Shown here: in pieces, positions 44,773-52,175 of the stretch
Layout: every line of letters begins with the position of its first letter
How positions within the stretch are numbered: the first letter of the stretch is position 1
DNA from: CAZNTZ01 sp964576135
GTDB taxonomy: Bacteria; Pseudomonadota; Alphaproteobacteria; Rs-D84
Direction: 5' to 3'
Length of the DNA: 64,000 bases
Assembly (NCBI GenBank): GCA_964576135.1
Contig: CAZNTZ010000001.1
Span: 1-64,000 of the forward strand
Program-made: the position numbers and the translations under genes
The notes under the pieces: generated by a model
Seen by the model: only the letters and a program-made list of their open reading frames with translations
The model's database searches: none
What the model was told of the DNA's origin: nothing

Positions 44773-44985
44773 CTATTCATCAATATCTATTACTTTATCG
44801 CGTGATTTTTCACCCCTGACTATTTTAATTTTTGATTTGGCGATATTAAAATATTCTGACAATAATTTTATTACTGCTTCGTTTGCATGACCATCGGTTG
44901 GTGCCACAGTTGTATAAACTTTGGGCAAATCAACTTTGGCATTTTTGGCCTTTGTAATAACACGTATATTTATTTTCCTGACCAT
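44773..44985 (-). CDS. DUF167/YggU-family protein
   Basis: The 70-residue protein reads INIRVITKAKNAKV, then VAPTDGHANEAVIKLLSEYFNIAKSKIKIVRGEKSRDKVIDI, the complete DUF167 pattern (PxxGxANxxxxxxLA and the GxxSRxK motif). The molecular role is unknown. It overlaps the hinT-like gene by 16 nt, so the two are translated from one mRNA. Confidence 0.88.
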   Translation of the reverse strand: MVRKINIRVITKAKNAKVDLPKVYTTVAPTDGHANEAVIKLLSEYFNIAKSKIKIVRGEKSRDKVIDIDE

Positions 44986-45338
44986 TTTTCAAATTCTTGT
45001 GATTTATCGCCAGACATTATATGTAAATGAAAATGCATGACAGATTGGTTTGCAAATGTTCCGCACCCTGCATTTGACAAAATATTAAAATCGTTTTGGA
45101 TTCCAAGTATGTCCGCAGTTTTATAAAATGCCTGCCAAAACCCTAATTGTTCTGCTGGGGCGGCATTTTTAATAAAGTCGTATATATTTACGTATTCACC
45201 CTTTGGAATAACAAGCGCATGTTTTGATGCAGCGGGATTTACATCATTAAAAGACATTGCATATTCGTTTTCAAAAATCTTGTTCGTCTGAATTTCCCCG
45301 CGTACAATTTTCGCAAATATATTGTTTTTGTCATACAT
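44970..45338 (-). CDS. HIT-family nucleotide hydrolase (HinT-like)
   Basis: The 122-residue protein begins YDKNNIFAKIVRGEIQTNKIFENEYAMSFNDVNPAASKHALVIPK and carries the histidine triad HFHLHIMSG near 102-110, where the middle His is the nucleophile. HinT proteins hydrolyse purine phosphoramidates such as AMP-lysine. AGGGGA lies 8 nt upstream of the ATG. It shares an interlocked promoter region with groES. Confidence 0.93.
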   Translation of the reverse strand: MYDKNNIFAKIVRGEIQTNKIFENEYAMSFNDVNPAASKHALVIPKGEYVNIYDFIKNAAPAEQLGFWQAFYKTADILGIQNDFNILSNAGCGTFANQSVMHFHLHIMSGDKSQEFEKWSGK

Positions 45339-45339
45339 C

Positions 45340-45367
45340 TTGAAATCCCCTATATTTGAGTTATATT
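45340..45367 (+). promoter_or_regulatory. groESL promoter
   Basis: TTGAAA (45340-45345), 16 bp, TATATT (45362-45367). No CIRCE inverted repeat is present. A heat-shock sigma-type promoter cannot be excluded. Confidence 0.5.
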
Positions 45368-45393
45368 ATAACAATGTAGCAATGGAGAATCAA
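45365..45393 (-). promoter_or_regulatory. Promoter of the hinT-like gene, overlapping groESL
   Basis: TTGATT (45388-45393), 17 bp, TATAAT (45365-45370), minus strand. Its -35 ends 3 bp before the groES ATG. Confidence 0.65.
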
Positions 45394-45395
45394 CA

Positions 45396-45668
45396 ATGTT
45401 AAAACCTTTATATAATTATGTTTTACTGGAACGGATTGATGAAGAAAACAAAACCGCATCCGGTATTATAATTCCAGATAACGCTCGTGAAAAACCCAGC
45501 CGCGGCAAAGTCATTGCGGTCGGTCCGGGCACAAAAGACGAACCAATCACTGTTAAACCGAATGACACAGTGTTATTCGCAAAGTGGGCGGCATCTGCAT
45601 CTGATATAAAATTAGATGGTAAAGATTTCGTTATTTTAAAAGAAACAGATATTTTAGGAATTTTATAA
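45396..45668 (+). CDS. groES: Co-chaperonin GroES
   Basis: GroES caps the GroEL folding chamber. The 90 residues include LYNYVLLERIDEENKTASGIIIPDNAREKPSRGKVIAVG, with the mobile loop, and the C-terminal DFVILKETDILGIL. ATGGAGAATC supplies a ribosome site. groEL follows after 12 nt. Confidence 0.97.
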   Translation: MLKPLYNYVLLERIDEENKTASGIIIPDNAREKPSRGKVIAVGPGTKDEPITVKPNDTVLFAKWAASASDIKLDGKDFVILKETDILGIL

Positions 45669-45680
45669 GGAGTAATTGAA

Positions 45681-47306
45681 ATGGCAAAAGATATCATATT
45701 CGATACAGACAAACTGATCGCTGGTGTAGATAAACTGGCGAATACTGTAAAAATTACAATGGGACCAAAAGGTCGCACAGTAATAATTGAAAAATCTTAT
45801 GGTGCGCCGATTGCAACCAAAGACGGGGTTACAGTGGCCAAAGAAGTATCATTAAAAGATCCAGTTGAAAATATTGGTGCAAGAATGGTTCAAGAAGTAG
45901 CCAAAAAGGCCGGTGACAAGGCCGGTGACGGAACAACAACCGCAACTGTGCTGGCACAAAGACTTATCAAAGAAGGACGCAAAATTGTTGCTGCTGGTTC
46001 AAACCCAATGGATATTAAACGCGGAATAGATAACGCTGTGATTGCTGTGATTGCTGATATTGAAAAACATGCACGCCCAGTCAAAGACAGTGACGAAATA
46101 AAACAAGTTGCCACAATTTCTGCAAATGGCGATTCAGAATTGGGCGAACAAATTGCATCCGCAATGGAAAAAGTTGGCAAAGAAGGTGTCATCACTGTTG
46201 AAGAAGCCAAAGGTTTAGAAACCGAAATTGATATTGTCGAAGGAATGCAATTTGATCATGGATTTATGTCGCCCTATTTCGTGACAAATTCTGAAAAAAT
46301 GTTGGCCGAATTAGATGGTGCGCGTATATTGGTTTCAGAGAAAAAGATTGCTGGACTGCAATCATTATTACCAATATTAGAACCAATCGCACAATCCGGA
46401 AAACCATTATTAATTATCGCAGATGATGTTGAATCCGAAGCATTGGCAACACTTATTTTGAATCGTTTGCGTGGCGGACTGAAAGTCTGCGCTGTCAAAG
46501 CCCCAGGATTTGGCGATCGCCGCAAAGAAATGTTAAAAGATATTGCAACACTTACCGGTGCAACAGTCATTTCAGATGATATGGGTATGACATTTGAAAA
46601 TATTACACCCGCAGTTCTGGGCAGTGCAAAGAAAGTTGTAGTCAGCAAAGATAATACTTTAATAGTTGATGGCGCCGGTGAAAAATCAGCCATCAAGGCA
46701 CGCGCAGATGAAATCAGAAAATCATTGGAAACAACGACTTCGGATTATGACCGCGAAAAATTAGCAGAACGTTTGGCCAGATTGGTCGGCGGAGTTGCCG
46801 TTATCAAAGTCGGCGGTATGACCGAAGTTGAAGTCAAAGAAAAGAAAGACCGTGTTGATGACGCATTGGCCGCAACACGCGCCGCAGTTGCCGAAGGTAT
46901 TGTGCCAGGTGGCGGTGTTGCATTGGCACGGGCACGCGCCGCAATTGGTTCTGATTTTGTCAAAGGCTTAAACGCTGATCAAATCGCAGGTGTAACAATG
47001 GTGTTTGATGCACTGACAGCGCCAGCAGCACAAATTGCAAATAATGCAGGCATCAGTGGTGAAGTTGTTGTTGATAAAATTTTGGCATCCAAAGATTATA
47101 ATTTTGGATACAACGCACAAACCGGTGAATATGTCGACATGTTAAAATCCGGAATCATAGACCCAGCCAAGGTTGTAAAAACAGCCCTGATGGCGGCCGC
47201 ATCTGTTGCAGGTGTTATGATAACAACCGGCGCAGTGATGTCTGAAATTCCTGAAGAAAAACCAGCCGCAAATCCAATGGGTGGCGGTATGGGTGGAATG
47301 ATGTAA
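45681..47306 (+). CDS. groEL: Chaperonin GroEL
   Basis: GroEL is the ATP-driven folding chamber. The 541 residues show [29 protein letters not shown] (nucleotide site), the apical [23 protein letters not shown] and the GGM-rich C-terminal tail (GGGMGGMM). AAGGAG precedes the ATG. It forms an operon with groES and ends at a strong terminator. Confidence 0.98.
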   Translation: MAKDIIFDTDKLIAGVDKLANTVKITMGPKGRTVIIEKSYGAPIATKDGVTVAKEVSLKDPVENIGARMVQEVAKKAGDKAGDGTTTATVLAQRLIKEGRKIVAAGSNPMDIKRGIDNAVIAVIADIEKHARPVKDSDEIKQVATISANGDSELGEQIASAMEKVGKEGVITVEEAKGLETEIDIVEGMQFDHGFMSPYFVTNSEKMLAELDGARILVSEKKIAGLQSLLPILEPIAQSGKPLLIIADDVESEALATLILNRLRGGLKVCAVKAPGFGDRRKEMLKDIATLTGATVISDDMGMTFENITPAVLGSAKKVVVSKDNTLIVDGAGEKSAIKARADEIRKSLETTTSDYDREKLAERLARLVGGVAVIKVGGMTEVEVKEKKDRVDDALAATRAAVAEGIVPGGGVALARARAAIGSDFVKGLNADQIAGVTMVFDALTAPAAQIANNAGISGEVVVDKILASKDYNFGYNAQTGEYVDMLKSGIIDPAKVVKTALMAAASVAGVMITTGAVMSEIPEEKPAANPMGGGMGGMM

Positions 47307-47311
47307 AAATA

Positions 47312-47352
47312 AAACAAACCCCGATCGAATGACCGGGGTTTGTTTTTTTATA
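47312..47352 (+). terminator. groESL terminator
   Basis: Perfect 12-bp stem (AAACAAACCCCG with CGGGGTTTGTTT), 10-nt loop, then T. Probably serves both strands. Confidence 0.92.
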
Positions 47353-47358
47353 TTTTGT

Positions 47359-48462
47359 TTATTTTGATTTGCCAAGTCTTTCACGTGCAAGTTTTGCAAC
47401 TTTTAACAAATCATTTTTATTATCGCATTTTGTACAATTAGTTTTAATACAACCAATGCATTTTTTTGGAACATAAGTTAATATGACCTTATAACTTTCT
47501 TTGTTTTCTTTACTATATTTTTCTATTTTTTTTACACCACGTGCAAATCTGTGGGCAAATATATTAAATATTTCTGAATCATCACCAAATGCTTTTTGTG
47601 CTTCTGTAACTATGGATCCATAGTAAAATATTTTATCTTTGACACGTTTTAATCTGCGCATATGCTTTTCAGAATGTCTTACCAGTTTTGTCATCGCAGA
47701 ATCTGGTCTGCGACGATATCCGTAAAAACCTTCTGGCATACCGATCATAGCAATTTTGTATTGCTGCATAGATGAAAAAATATATCTTGTTATAAAATCT
47801 GCATCTTCAAAATAAAACATATTATTGTTAAATCTCAGCATATTATCTGAAATTACTGAATTTCGATACATTACCGAACAAGCGCTTATACGTAAATCAA
47901 TAAAATTCATAACCTGGGCGTAATTTAGATTTTTTATGTATAATTTTTGTGCCAATATATTTGCTTGATCTGTAAATATTGGCGAAACACCATCTTTATC
48001 TATTGGTAAAATATGTCCAGCAGAAAAAGCAACTGTGGGATGTTCATCTAGACAATATTTAAAACTTTCCAAATAGTGGGTATTTATACAATCACTTTTA
48101 TTAGGTTTAAATCCGATAATATCATCACTGTCAACAAACATCATATATCTGCCAGTTGCAAGATTCATACCAACATTCCGCGATGCAGAAACACCAAGAT
48201 TAAATTTATTATTTATAACTTTAACATTTTTTGCAGAGCGTCTATTTTGCAGATATTTTTCCAATTTGTTTGCTGTTAAATCCGAAGAAGCGTCATTAAC
48301 TATTATTATTTCTGATTTTTCTATACCCTTTTGGGCACGAACAGAATCCAAACAATCAATTACATATTTATCAGTATTATAAGCAGGAATAATAATAGAT
48401 ACTTCAGGCTGCCCATTTTTTTTATCAGTCTTGCTAACTTTTTCTGTTTTTACCGATTTCAT
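47359..48462 (-). CDS. Family 2 glycosyltransferase
   Basis: The 367-residue GT-A protein has VSIIIPAYNTDKYVIDCLDSV, EIIIVNDASSD, GVSASRNVGM and the metal-binding VDSDDII near 105-111. The C-terminal part is basic and ends with CIGCIKTNCTKC at about 336-347, four Cys likely to bind zinc, an uncommon addition. It may build a surface glycan or LPS sugar; donor and acceptor are unknown. It is alone, not in a polysaccharide cluster. GGAAAGAG precedes the ATG. Its leader is about 95 nt, and a tandem palindrome lies upstream of the promoter. Confidence 0.85.
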   Translation of the reverse strand: MKSVKTEKVSKTDKKNGQPEVSIIIPAYNTDKYVIDCLDSVRAQKGIEKSEIIIVNDASSDLTANKLEKYLQNRRSAKNVKVINNKFNLGVSASRNVGMNLATGRYMMFVDSDDIIGFKPNKSDCINTHYLESFKYCLDEHPTVAFSAGHILPIDKDGVSPIFTDQANILAQKLYIKNLNYAQVMNFIDLRISACSVMYRNSVISDNMLRFNNNMFYFEDADFITRYIFSSMQQYKIAMIGMPEGFYGYRRRPDSAMTKLVRHSEKHMRRLKRVKDKIFYYGSIVTEAQKAFGDDSEIFNIFAHRFARGVKKIEKYSKENKESYKVILTYVPKKCIGCIKTNCTKCDNKNDLLKVAKLARERLGKSK

Positions 48463-48563
48463 TAAAAAATCTCTTTCCTATTTATTTTAATCATTAAAAC
48501 GACTTGGCAATTATCACCGAAATAAAAATACCATAAATTTGGTCATTTTTACAACGGATCGGC

Positions 48564-48592
48564 ATTATGCGACAAATTTTATTATATGTCAA
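48564..48592 (-). promoter_or_regulatory. Glycosyltransferase promoter
   Basis: Consensus TTGACA (48587-48592), 17 bp, CATAAT (48564-48569), minus strand. Confidence 0.7.
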
Positions 48593-48620
48593 CATTTACA
48601 TATAAACCACTAGCCCCTAT

Positions 48621-48649
48621 TTTTGTATATACATTGTGTATATACAAAA
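48621..48649. promoter_or_regulatory. Tandem palindrome, candidate operator
   Basis: Two copies of the self-complementary 10-mer TGTATATACA (48624-48633 and 48637-48646) are separated by TTG, together forming a perfect 13-bp inverted repeat with a 3-nt centre. The site lies 29 bp upstream of the glycosyltransferase -35 and about 49 bp upstream of the tRNA-Gln -35. It could bind a dimeric regulator or form a cruciform. Confidence 0.55.
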
Positions 48650-48697
48650 GTTTGTTTAATTTCCAGGCCTTATTGATAAAACTGATGTGATTTTTGT

Positions 48698-48726
48698 TTG
48701 CAAAGCTTGCTTTTGCAGCTTATAAT
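48698..48726 (+). promoter_or_regulatory. tRNA-Gln promoter
   Basis: TTGCAA (48698-48703), 17 bp, consensus TATAAT (48721-48726), 10 nt before the tRNA. Confidence 0.75.
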
Positions 48727-48736
48727 GGCGCCGCAT

Positions 48737-48810
48737 TGGGGCATAATTTAACGGTAGAATACCGGACTCTGACTCCGTTCATGTTGGTTCGAATCCAGCT
48801 GCCCCAACCA
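48737..48810 (+). tRNA. tRNA-Gln (anticodon CTG)
   Basis: 74 nt with encoded CCA. Acceptor TGGGGCA pairs with TGCCCCA; the anticodon loop CTCTGAC reads CTG; the T arm is TTGGTTCGAATCCAG. The D arm is AT-rich and the first anticodon-stem pair (C with T) is mismatched, so the fold is slightly atypical. Its last bases are duplicated downstream. Confidence 0.88.
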
Positions 48811-48813
48811 ATT
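48793..48813 (+). repeat. Direct repeat copy 1 (tRNA-Gln 3' end)
   Basis: 21 nt from the T arm through CCA plus AATT; identical to 48972-48992. A tRNA 3'-end duplication is the usual footprint of an integrase attachment site. Confidence 0.8.
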
Positions 48814-48846
48814 ATTTGAACCCTTGTGGTTCGAATAATTGGTTTT
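48806..48846 (+). terminator. Hairpin overlapping the tRNA-Gln 3' end
   Basis: Arms 48806-48822 and 48828-48844 pair over 17 bp with one mismatch, with a 5-nt loop and a TTTT tail. The left arm includes the tRNA discriminator base and CCA, so terminator and mature tRNA end compete for the same bases. Confidence 0.65.
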
Positions 48847-48971
48847 GAGTAAACTGATATGAGAACCTTGGTTCGCTTACGAGTCAGCGAGCAGAGCCAA
48901 AGCGAAAGTGAGCGTAGTGGAGCGTCAGCGAACGGGAACGAGTTGAAGCAGAGCGCAAAGCGCGAGCACCC
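48845..48971. other. Short GC-rich segment between the tRNA-Gln repeats
   Basis: About 127 nt, visibly richer in G and C than its surroundings and full of AGCG and GAGCG runs. It holds no credible gene. A minus-strand reading frame across the tRNA is an artefact. It may be the remnant of an inserted element or a structured RNA. Confidence 0.4.
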
Positions 48972-48992
48972 ATCCAGCTGCCCCAACCAATT
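48972..48992 (+). repeat. Direct repeat copy 2 (tRNA-Gln 3' end duplicate)
   Basis: Perfect 21-nt copy of 48793-48813, including the final acceptor strand and CCA but without the rest of a tRNA. Confidence 0.8.
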
Positions 48993-49035
48993 TTTATTTG
49001 ATAATTTTTCTAATTTCATAGCAAAATAACTAATA

Positions 49036-49134
49036 ATGAACTGGAAAATAATATTTAAATCTTTGTTTATATGGCTGTGGATGATTCCAATTGCTTTTAT
49101 AAACGGAACACGAGCGCAGAAAGAATTATTATAA
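49036..49134 (+). CDS. Possible 32-residue hydrophobic peptide or gene remnant
   Basis: The frame reads MNWKIIFKSLFIWLWMIPIA followed by FINGTRAQKELL and stop. It resembles the first membrane helix of a small integral membrane protein with the pattern WxxxIPxAxxNG, so it may be the 5' fragment of a decayed gene. No clear ribosome site. The following stretch 49135-49298 is AT-rich and I see nothing in it. Confidence 0.3.
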   Translation: MNWKIIFKSLFIWLWMIPIAFINGTRAQKELL

Positions 49135-49298
49135 AAATAATACGCAAAAATTTTTCATAATTTAAAATTTTCATCGAAATACTCTATAATAATTTATGTT
49201 AAATTTACCTCAAAATATTATATTAATAAACACGCAAAAGAAACTTTTCAATTTATATTACACCGTTATACAGATGTTTATTTGAAGTTAAGTTAAAC

Positions 49299-49326
49299 TT
49301 GACAAATAGATTTTTTTGGGTATCAT
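49299..49326 (+). promoter_or_regulatory. Promoter of the gene at 49357
   Basis: Consensus TTGACA (49299-49304), 16 bp, TATCAT (49321-49326). Confidence 0.65.
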
Positions 49327-49356
49327 TCTATAAATCAATGAACAAATGGGGTGACA

Positions 49357-50127
49357 ATGTTCAAAAAACTGAAATTAAAATTAGCAGCTTTAAAATTACA
49401 GATAGCCACTAAAAAGGCCGAAAAAGAAGCACGTCGTGCCAAAGCACGCGCAAAGAAATCTACCAAAACCGATTCGAAAAATAAATCGGCAGTCGGTCGC
49501 GTATTAAGTTACATTATTAGAATACCTTCTAAAACTTGGAATTGGATTTCTACACGCAATACAATCGGTTTAATAAATTTGGCTTTGCTTGCTGGAATTA
49601 TTGTTTTATTTTCAATTTTAATTATCGATTTATACGATGCCAACCAAATCAAAAATGGTAAAAATGGTTCTGCATTATTCCGTGGGGCATCTGCAGATGA
49701 AACATCAATGACTACAGAACAACGTCGCGTTATTGTTCGCACATCCGTTTCTGTTGGTAAACAACGTACAATTAATACTGTAAGTTTGCCTCTGGAAAAA
49801 CCGGCAACTGTTTCAACATATGTTTATGAGAAAGTTGTTGTTCCAACCCGTAATTTATCTGGTGACATTATTATTGATGGCGAAGATATAGCAAGCCTGC
49901 GTCTTATGCCTGGGGACAATATTTCTGGAAATTTGATTGTACAAAATGTTCGTCGTTTCAAATTACCACACGATATTAAGATAAACGGAAATTTAATTTT
50001 ACGTAATGCTGGGATTGTTAAATTCTGTGGACCGTTTACGATTACCGGTAATATTTACGTAAGTCGTAATTCATCTTTTGGTCCAATCCCCCGCGAAGCA
50101 CACCTTGGTGGTCAGGTACTGTTCTAA
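49357..50127 (+). CDS. Membrane protein with beta-solenoid-like C-terminal domain
   Basis: I do not recognise a named family. The 256 residues start with a very basic helix of about 45 residues (KKAEKEARRAKARAKKSTK), then one membrane segment near 72-95 (IGLINLALLAGIIVLFSILI), a linker, and a C-terminal beta-rich part with repeats of the form GDIIIDGEDI, GNLIVQN, GNLILRN and GNIYVSRN. Those repeats suggest a short right-handed beta-helix, loosely like bactofilin, facing the periplasm. GGGGTGA lies 2-3 nt before the ATG at 49357; a GTG at 49351 is an alternative start. It has its own promoter and terminator. Confidence 0.65.
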   Translation: MFKKLKLKLAALKLQIATKKAEKEARRAKARAKKSTKTDSKNKSAVGRVLSYIIRIPSKTWNWISTRNTIGLINLALLAGIIVLFSILIIDLYDANQIKNGKNGSALFRGASADETSMTTEQRRVIVRTSVSVGKQRTINTVSLPLEKPATVSTYVYEKVVVPTRNLSGDIIIDGEDIASLRLMPGDNISGNLIVQNVRRFKLPHDIKINGNLILRNAGIVKFCGPFTITGNIYVSRNSSFGPIPREAHLGGQVLF

Positions 50128-50145
50128 AAATAAAAAGTATATTTA

Positions 50146-50172
50146 AAAACGGCCACATGGCCGTTTTTTTTT
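50146..50172 (+). terminator. Bidirectional terminator
   Basis: Stem AACGGCCA with TGGCCGTT, 2-nt loop, then T9; between the gene at 49357 and the VirB11-like gene. Confidence 0.88.
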
Positions 50173-50178
50173 AATAAC

Positions 50179-51138
50179 TCATACAACTTCGGTAACTGCA
50201 CGCAAAGATCCATCGCGTGAAAGTTGAACAACATGTAATTTCTTTTTCATTTCGGCAATCAATTCTGAACGTTCATATGCTGGTTGGGTATGCAAAATTC
50301 TGTCAGAAAAAGCCTCGTACGCAGCCTCTGCACTTTCAGCATGAATAGTTGTATAAAAATGATCGTGACCAGTGCCCATCATTTCCCACAAAACACTGGC
50401 GTTATCGGTTGAAACTTCACCACCTATGATAACGTCTGGTGTCATACGAACAATTAAATCAAGAAGTCGCGCATAATTAAAATTGTTATTTTGTTCTGTA
50501 CGTGACAACACAAAATGCACACGATTCTTTTGTGGAACTTTGATTTCACGCGCGTCTTCGATTGTTATTACACGCGCATTTTGATCAATCAATGTTAGAA
50601 TATGATTCAAGAACAAAGTCTTTCCAGTGCTGGTTGCACCAGATATTAATATAGGACTGCCATCATTTATTGCTGTCATTAAACGATCATACGGATCATC
50701 TGGCTTTTTCTTGGAGCGTTGTTTTATACTTAATAATTTTTGACCACGTTTAAGGTGGTAATTTTCAAAAGTTATATCTGGTGCCGCACCGCCGCGAATA
50801 TTTAATGCTATGCCACCCGTCAGATCACGATCATCATACATAACATTAGGACCCGCAATCGCACTGAAACGATGATTGCCAGGCAGAGTAGCATAAACAA
50901 CTGGCATTCCACGAATTGGGTCAAAAGGTCTTTCGTAAACATTAGCAACACAATGAATCAAATCCATCAAATATTGTTTCGATAATTTTTCGGAATTATA
51001 CGCAACCCAAGGCTTTGCAGGACCATGTAAACGCATCCATACTTCGCCCGCATGGTTTATAGCAATCTCTTCCACGAATGAAGGTGTAAAAAATTCTTCC
51101 AATGGTTTGATTAAAGTGTCTAATACTATATCGCTCAT
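50179..51138 (-). CDS. VirB11-like secretion ATPase, orphan
   Basis: The 319 residues show the VirB11/GspE-family layout: an N domain (EIAINHAGEVWMRLHG, FDPIRGMPVVYATLPGNHRFSAI), Walker A GATSTGKTLF near 164, the Asp-box-like VITIEDAREI, Walker B-region PDVIIGGEVS and the His-box GHDHFYTTIHAESA. VirB11 hexamers drive type IV secretion. No other vir, tra or pilus gene is present, so partners must lie elsewhere or the gene is repurposed. The ATG at 51138 is 7 nt after a -10 box, predicting a leaderless mRNA; the frame extends to 51174 but that would overlap the promoter. Confidence 0.87.
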   Translation of the reverse strand: MSDIVLDTLIKPLEEFFTPSFVEEIAINHAGEVWMRLHGPAKPWVAYNSEKLSKQYLMDLIHCVANVYERPFDPIRGMPVVYATLPGNHRFSAIAGPNVMYDDRDLTGGIALNIRGGAAPDITFENYHLKRGQKLLSIKQRSKKKPDDPYDRLMTAINDGSPILISGATSTGKTLFLNHILTLIDQNARVITIEDAREIKVPQKNRVHFVLSRTEQNNNFNYARLLDLIVRMTPDVIIGGEVSTDNASVLWEMMGTGHDHFYTTIHAESAEAAYEAFSDRILHTQPAYERSELIAEMKKKLHVVQLSRDGSLRAVTEVV

Positions 51139-51145
51139 GTAACAT

Positions 51146-51174
51146 ATTTTATCAGAAATTCTGTATTGAATCAA
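51146..51174 (-). promoter_or_regulatory. Promoter of the VirB11-like gene (leaderless)
   Basis: TTGATT (51169-51174), 17 bp, TAAAAT (51146-51151) preceded by TGA, then 7 nt to the ATG, minus strand. Confidence 0.7.
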
Positions 51175-51194
51175 CGCGCTAAATCTGTTAGAAT
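51166..51194 (+). promoter_or_regulatory. Promoter of the lipoprotein gene at 51217, -35 shared with the opposite strand
   Basis: TTGAAT (51166-51171), 17 bp, TAGAAT (51189-51194) preceded by TGT. Its -35 overlaps the minus-strand -35 by 3 bp. Confidence 0.65.
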
Positions 51195-51216
51195 TCAGAA
51201 AACGAGAGATTTTAAT

Positions 51217-51792
51217 ATGAAAAAATTATATTTACTCTTTGCAATTTTGGCTTTGCCAATCGCAGGATGTGTTGATAATACAACAAATCAACAACCGGAC
51301 ACTCCTTATAATACACAGGATTATGCCCAGGGTGGATTTGAAGCGCCCTTGATGAACGAGCGCACATCAAATTTTATGCAACCTGAAAATGAATACGCAG
51401 GCGTGGATTCTTATAAACCACATACCGAAATTGAAAAAGCAGAATTGAATAATAAATGGAATACTTCCAAAGTTGTTACACGGTGGCAAGAATACAAAGG
51501 AACAATGGTTCGTGTTCAGATTTTACTCGGGGATACAGATTTGCGCGAAATGCGTTTACGTCTGATGCAAAATGCAAATGGCACTGATATTGATGGTGAT
51601 TCACGTACAGTATTGTCAAAGGTTGCAGATTTTGAAATGAAGAAAGTTTGCGGCCGTAACGCAGATTCTTTCGTTATTGTTTATGACAAACCTTCGTTTG
51701 AAACTATGCGTCCAACACCGTATTTCGATTATCGTGTTGAATCCCAAGGTGCAACTATGCGTACTTATGGATTTCGCTGTATTTATAAATAA
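51217..51792 (+). CDS. Lipoprotein, unknown function
   Basis: The 191-residue protein has a lipobox PIAGC (Cys18) after MKKLYLLFAILALPIAG. A flexible Asn/Gln/Pro-rich stretch follows, then a folded domain from about residue 85 (KVVTRWQEYKGTMVRVQILLGDTDLREMRLRLM) containing two Cys (MKKVCGRN and GFRCIYK) that may pair. I do not recognise a family. GAGAG lies upstream of the ATG at 51217. The FKBP-type lipoprotein follows after 15 nt, so they form an operon, and the promoter is back to back with that of the VirB11-like gene. A link to that ATPase is only positional. Confidence 0.7.
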   Translation: MKKLYLLFAILALPIAGCVDNTTNQQPDTPYNTQDYAQGGFEAPLMNERTSNFMQPENEYAGVDSYKPHTEIEKAELNNKWNTSKVVTRWQEYKGTMVRVQILLGDTDLREMRLRLMQNANGTDIDGDSRTVLSKVADFEMKKVCGRNADSFVIVYDKPSFETMRPTPYFDYRVESQGATMRTYGFRCIYK

Positions 51793-51807
51793 TCAAAAGG
51801 AAAATGT

Positions 51808-52131
51808 ATGAAAAAAGTATTAGCTATGCTTGCTGTTGTTTTTGCGCTTGCCGCATGTGATAACAGTGCCAAAATTGGTGACACAGTTAAAATCAATTTC
51901 GCTGGATTTTTGGACGGCGTTCAATTTCCAGGTGGCACAGCAAATGGTTTTGATCTGACATTGGGCAGCGGACAATTTATTCCAGGATTCGAAGATCAAC
52001 TAGTTGGGGCAAAATCTGGCGAAGACCGCGATGTCAAAGTAAAATTCCCAGATAATTACCCAGCCAAAGAACTTGCTGGTAAAGATGTAGTATTTAAAGT
52101 TACTGTATTAGATGTTAAACACGGTAAATAA
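51808..52131 (+). CDS. FKBP-type peptidyl-prolyl isomerase lipoprotein
   Basis: The 107-residue protein has a lipobox ALAAC (Cys17) and a compact FKBP domain: [76 protein letters not shown]. The order and the [13 protein letters not shown] stretch resemble the trigger-factor/SlyD type, here exported to the envelope as a lipoprotein, which is unusual. It probably assists folding of periplasmic or outer-membrane proteins. AAAAGGAAAATGT precedes the ATG; terminator follows. Confidence 0.9.
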   Translation: MKKVLAMLAVVFALAACDNSAKIGDTVKINFAGFLDGVQFPGGTANGFDLTLGSGQFIPGFEDQLVGAKSGEDRDVKVKFPDNYPAKELAGKDVVFKVTVLDVKHGK

Positions 52132-52149
52132 AACATCAGATAAAAAATA

Positions 52150-52175
52150 AAAACGGGTTTTACCCGTTTTTTTTA
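52150..52175 (+). terminator. Bidirectional terminator
   Basis: Stem AAACGGGT with ACCCGTTT, TTT loop, T8 run; between the FKBP gene and xerC. Confidence 0.88.

Noticed and set aside
45340..45395. CIRCE (HrcA) operator before groES
   Set aside because: No TTAGCACTC inverted repeat is present.
48720..49019. Minus-strand 99-residue open frame across tRNA-Gln
   Set aside because: It reads through the tRNA and its repeat and gives the GSWIRTN-type artefact typical of antisense tRNA translation.
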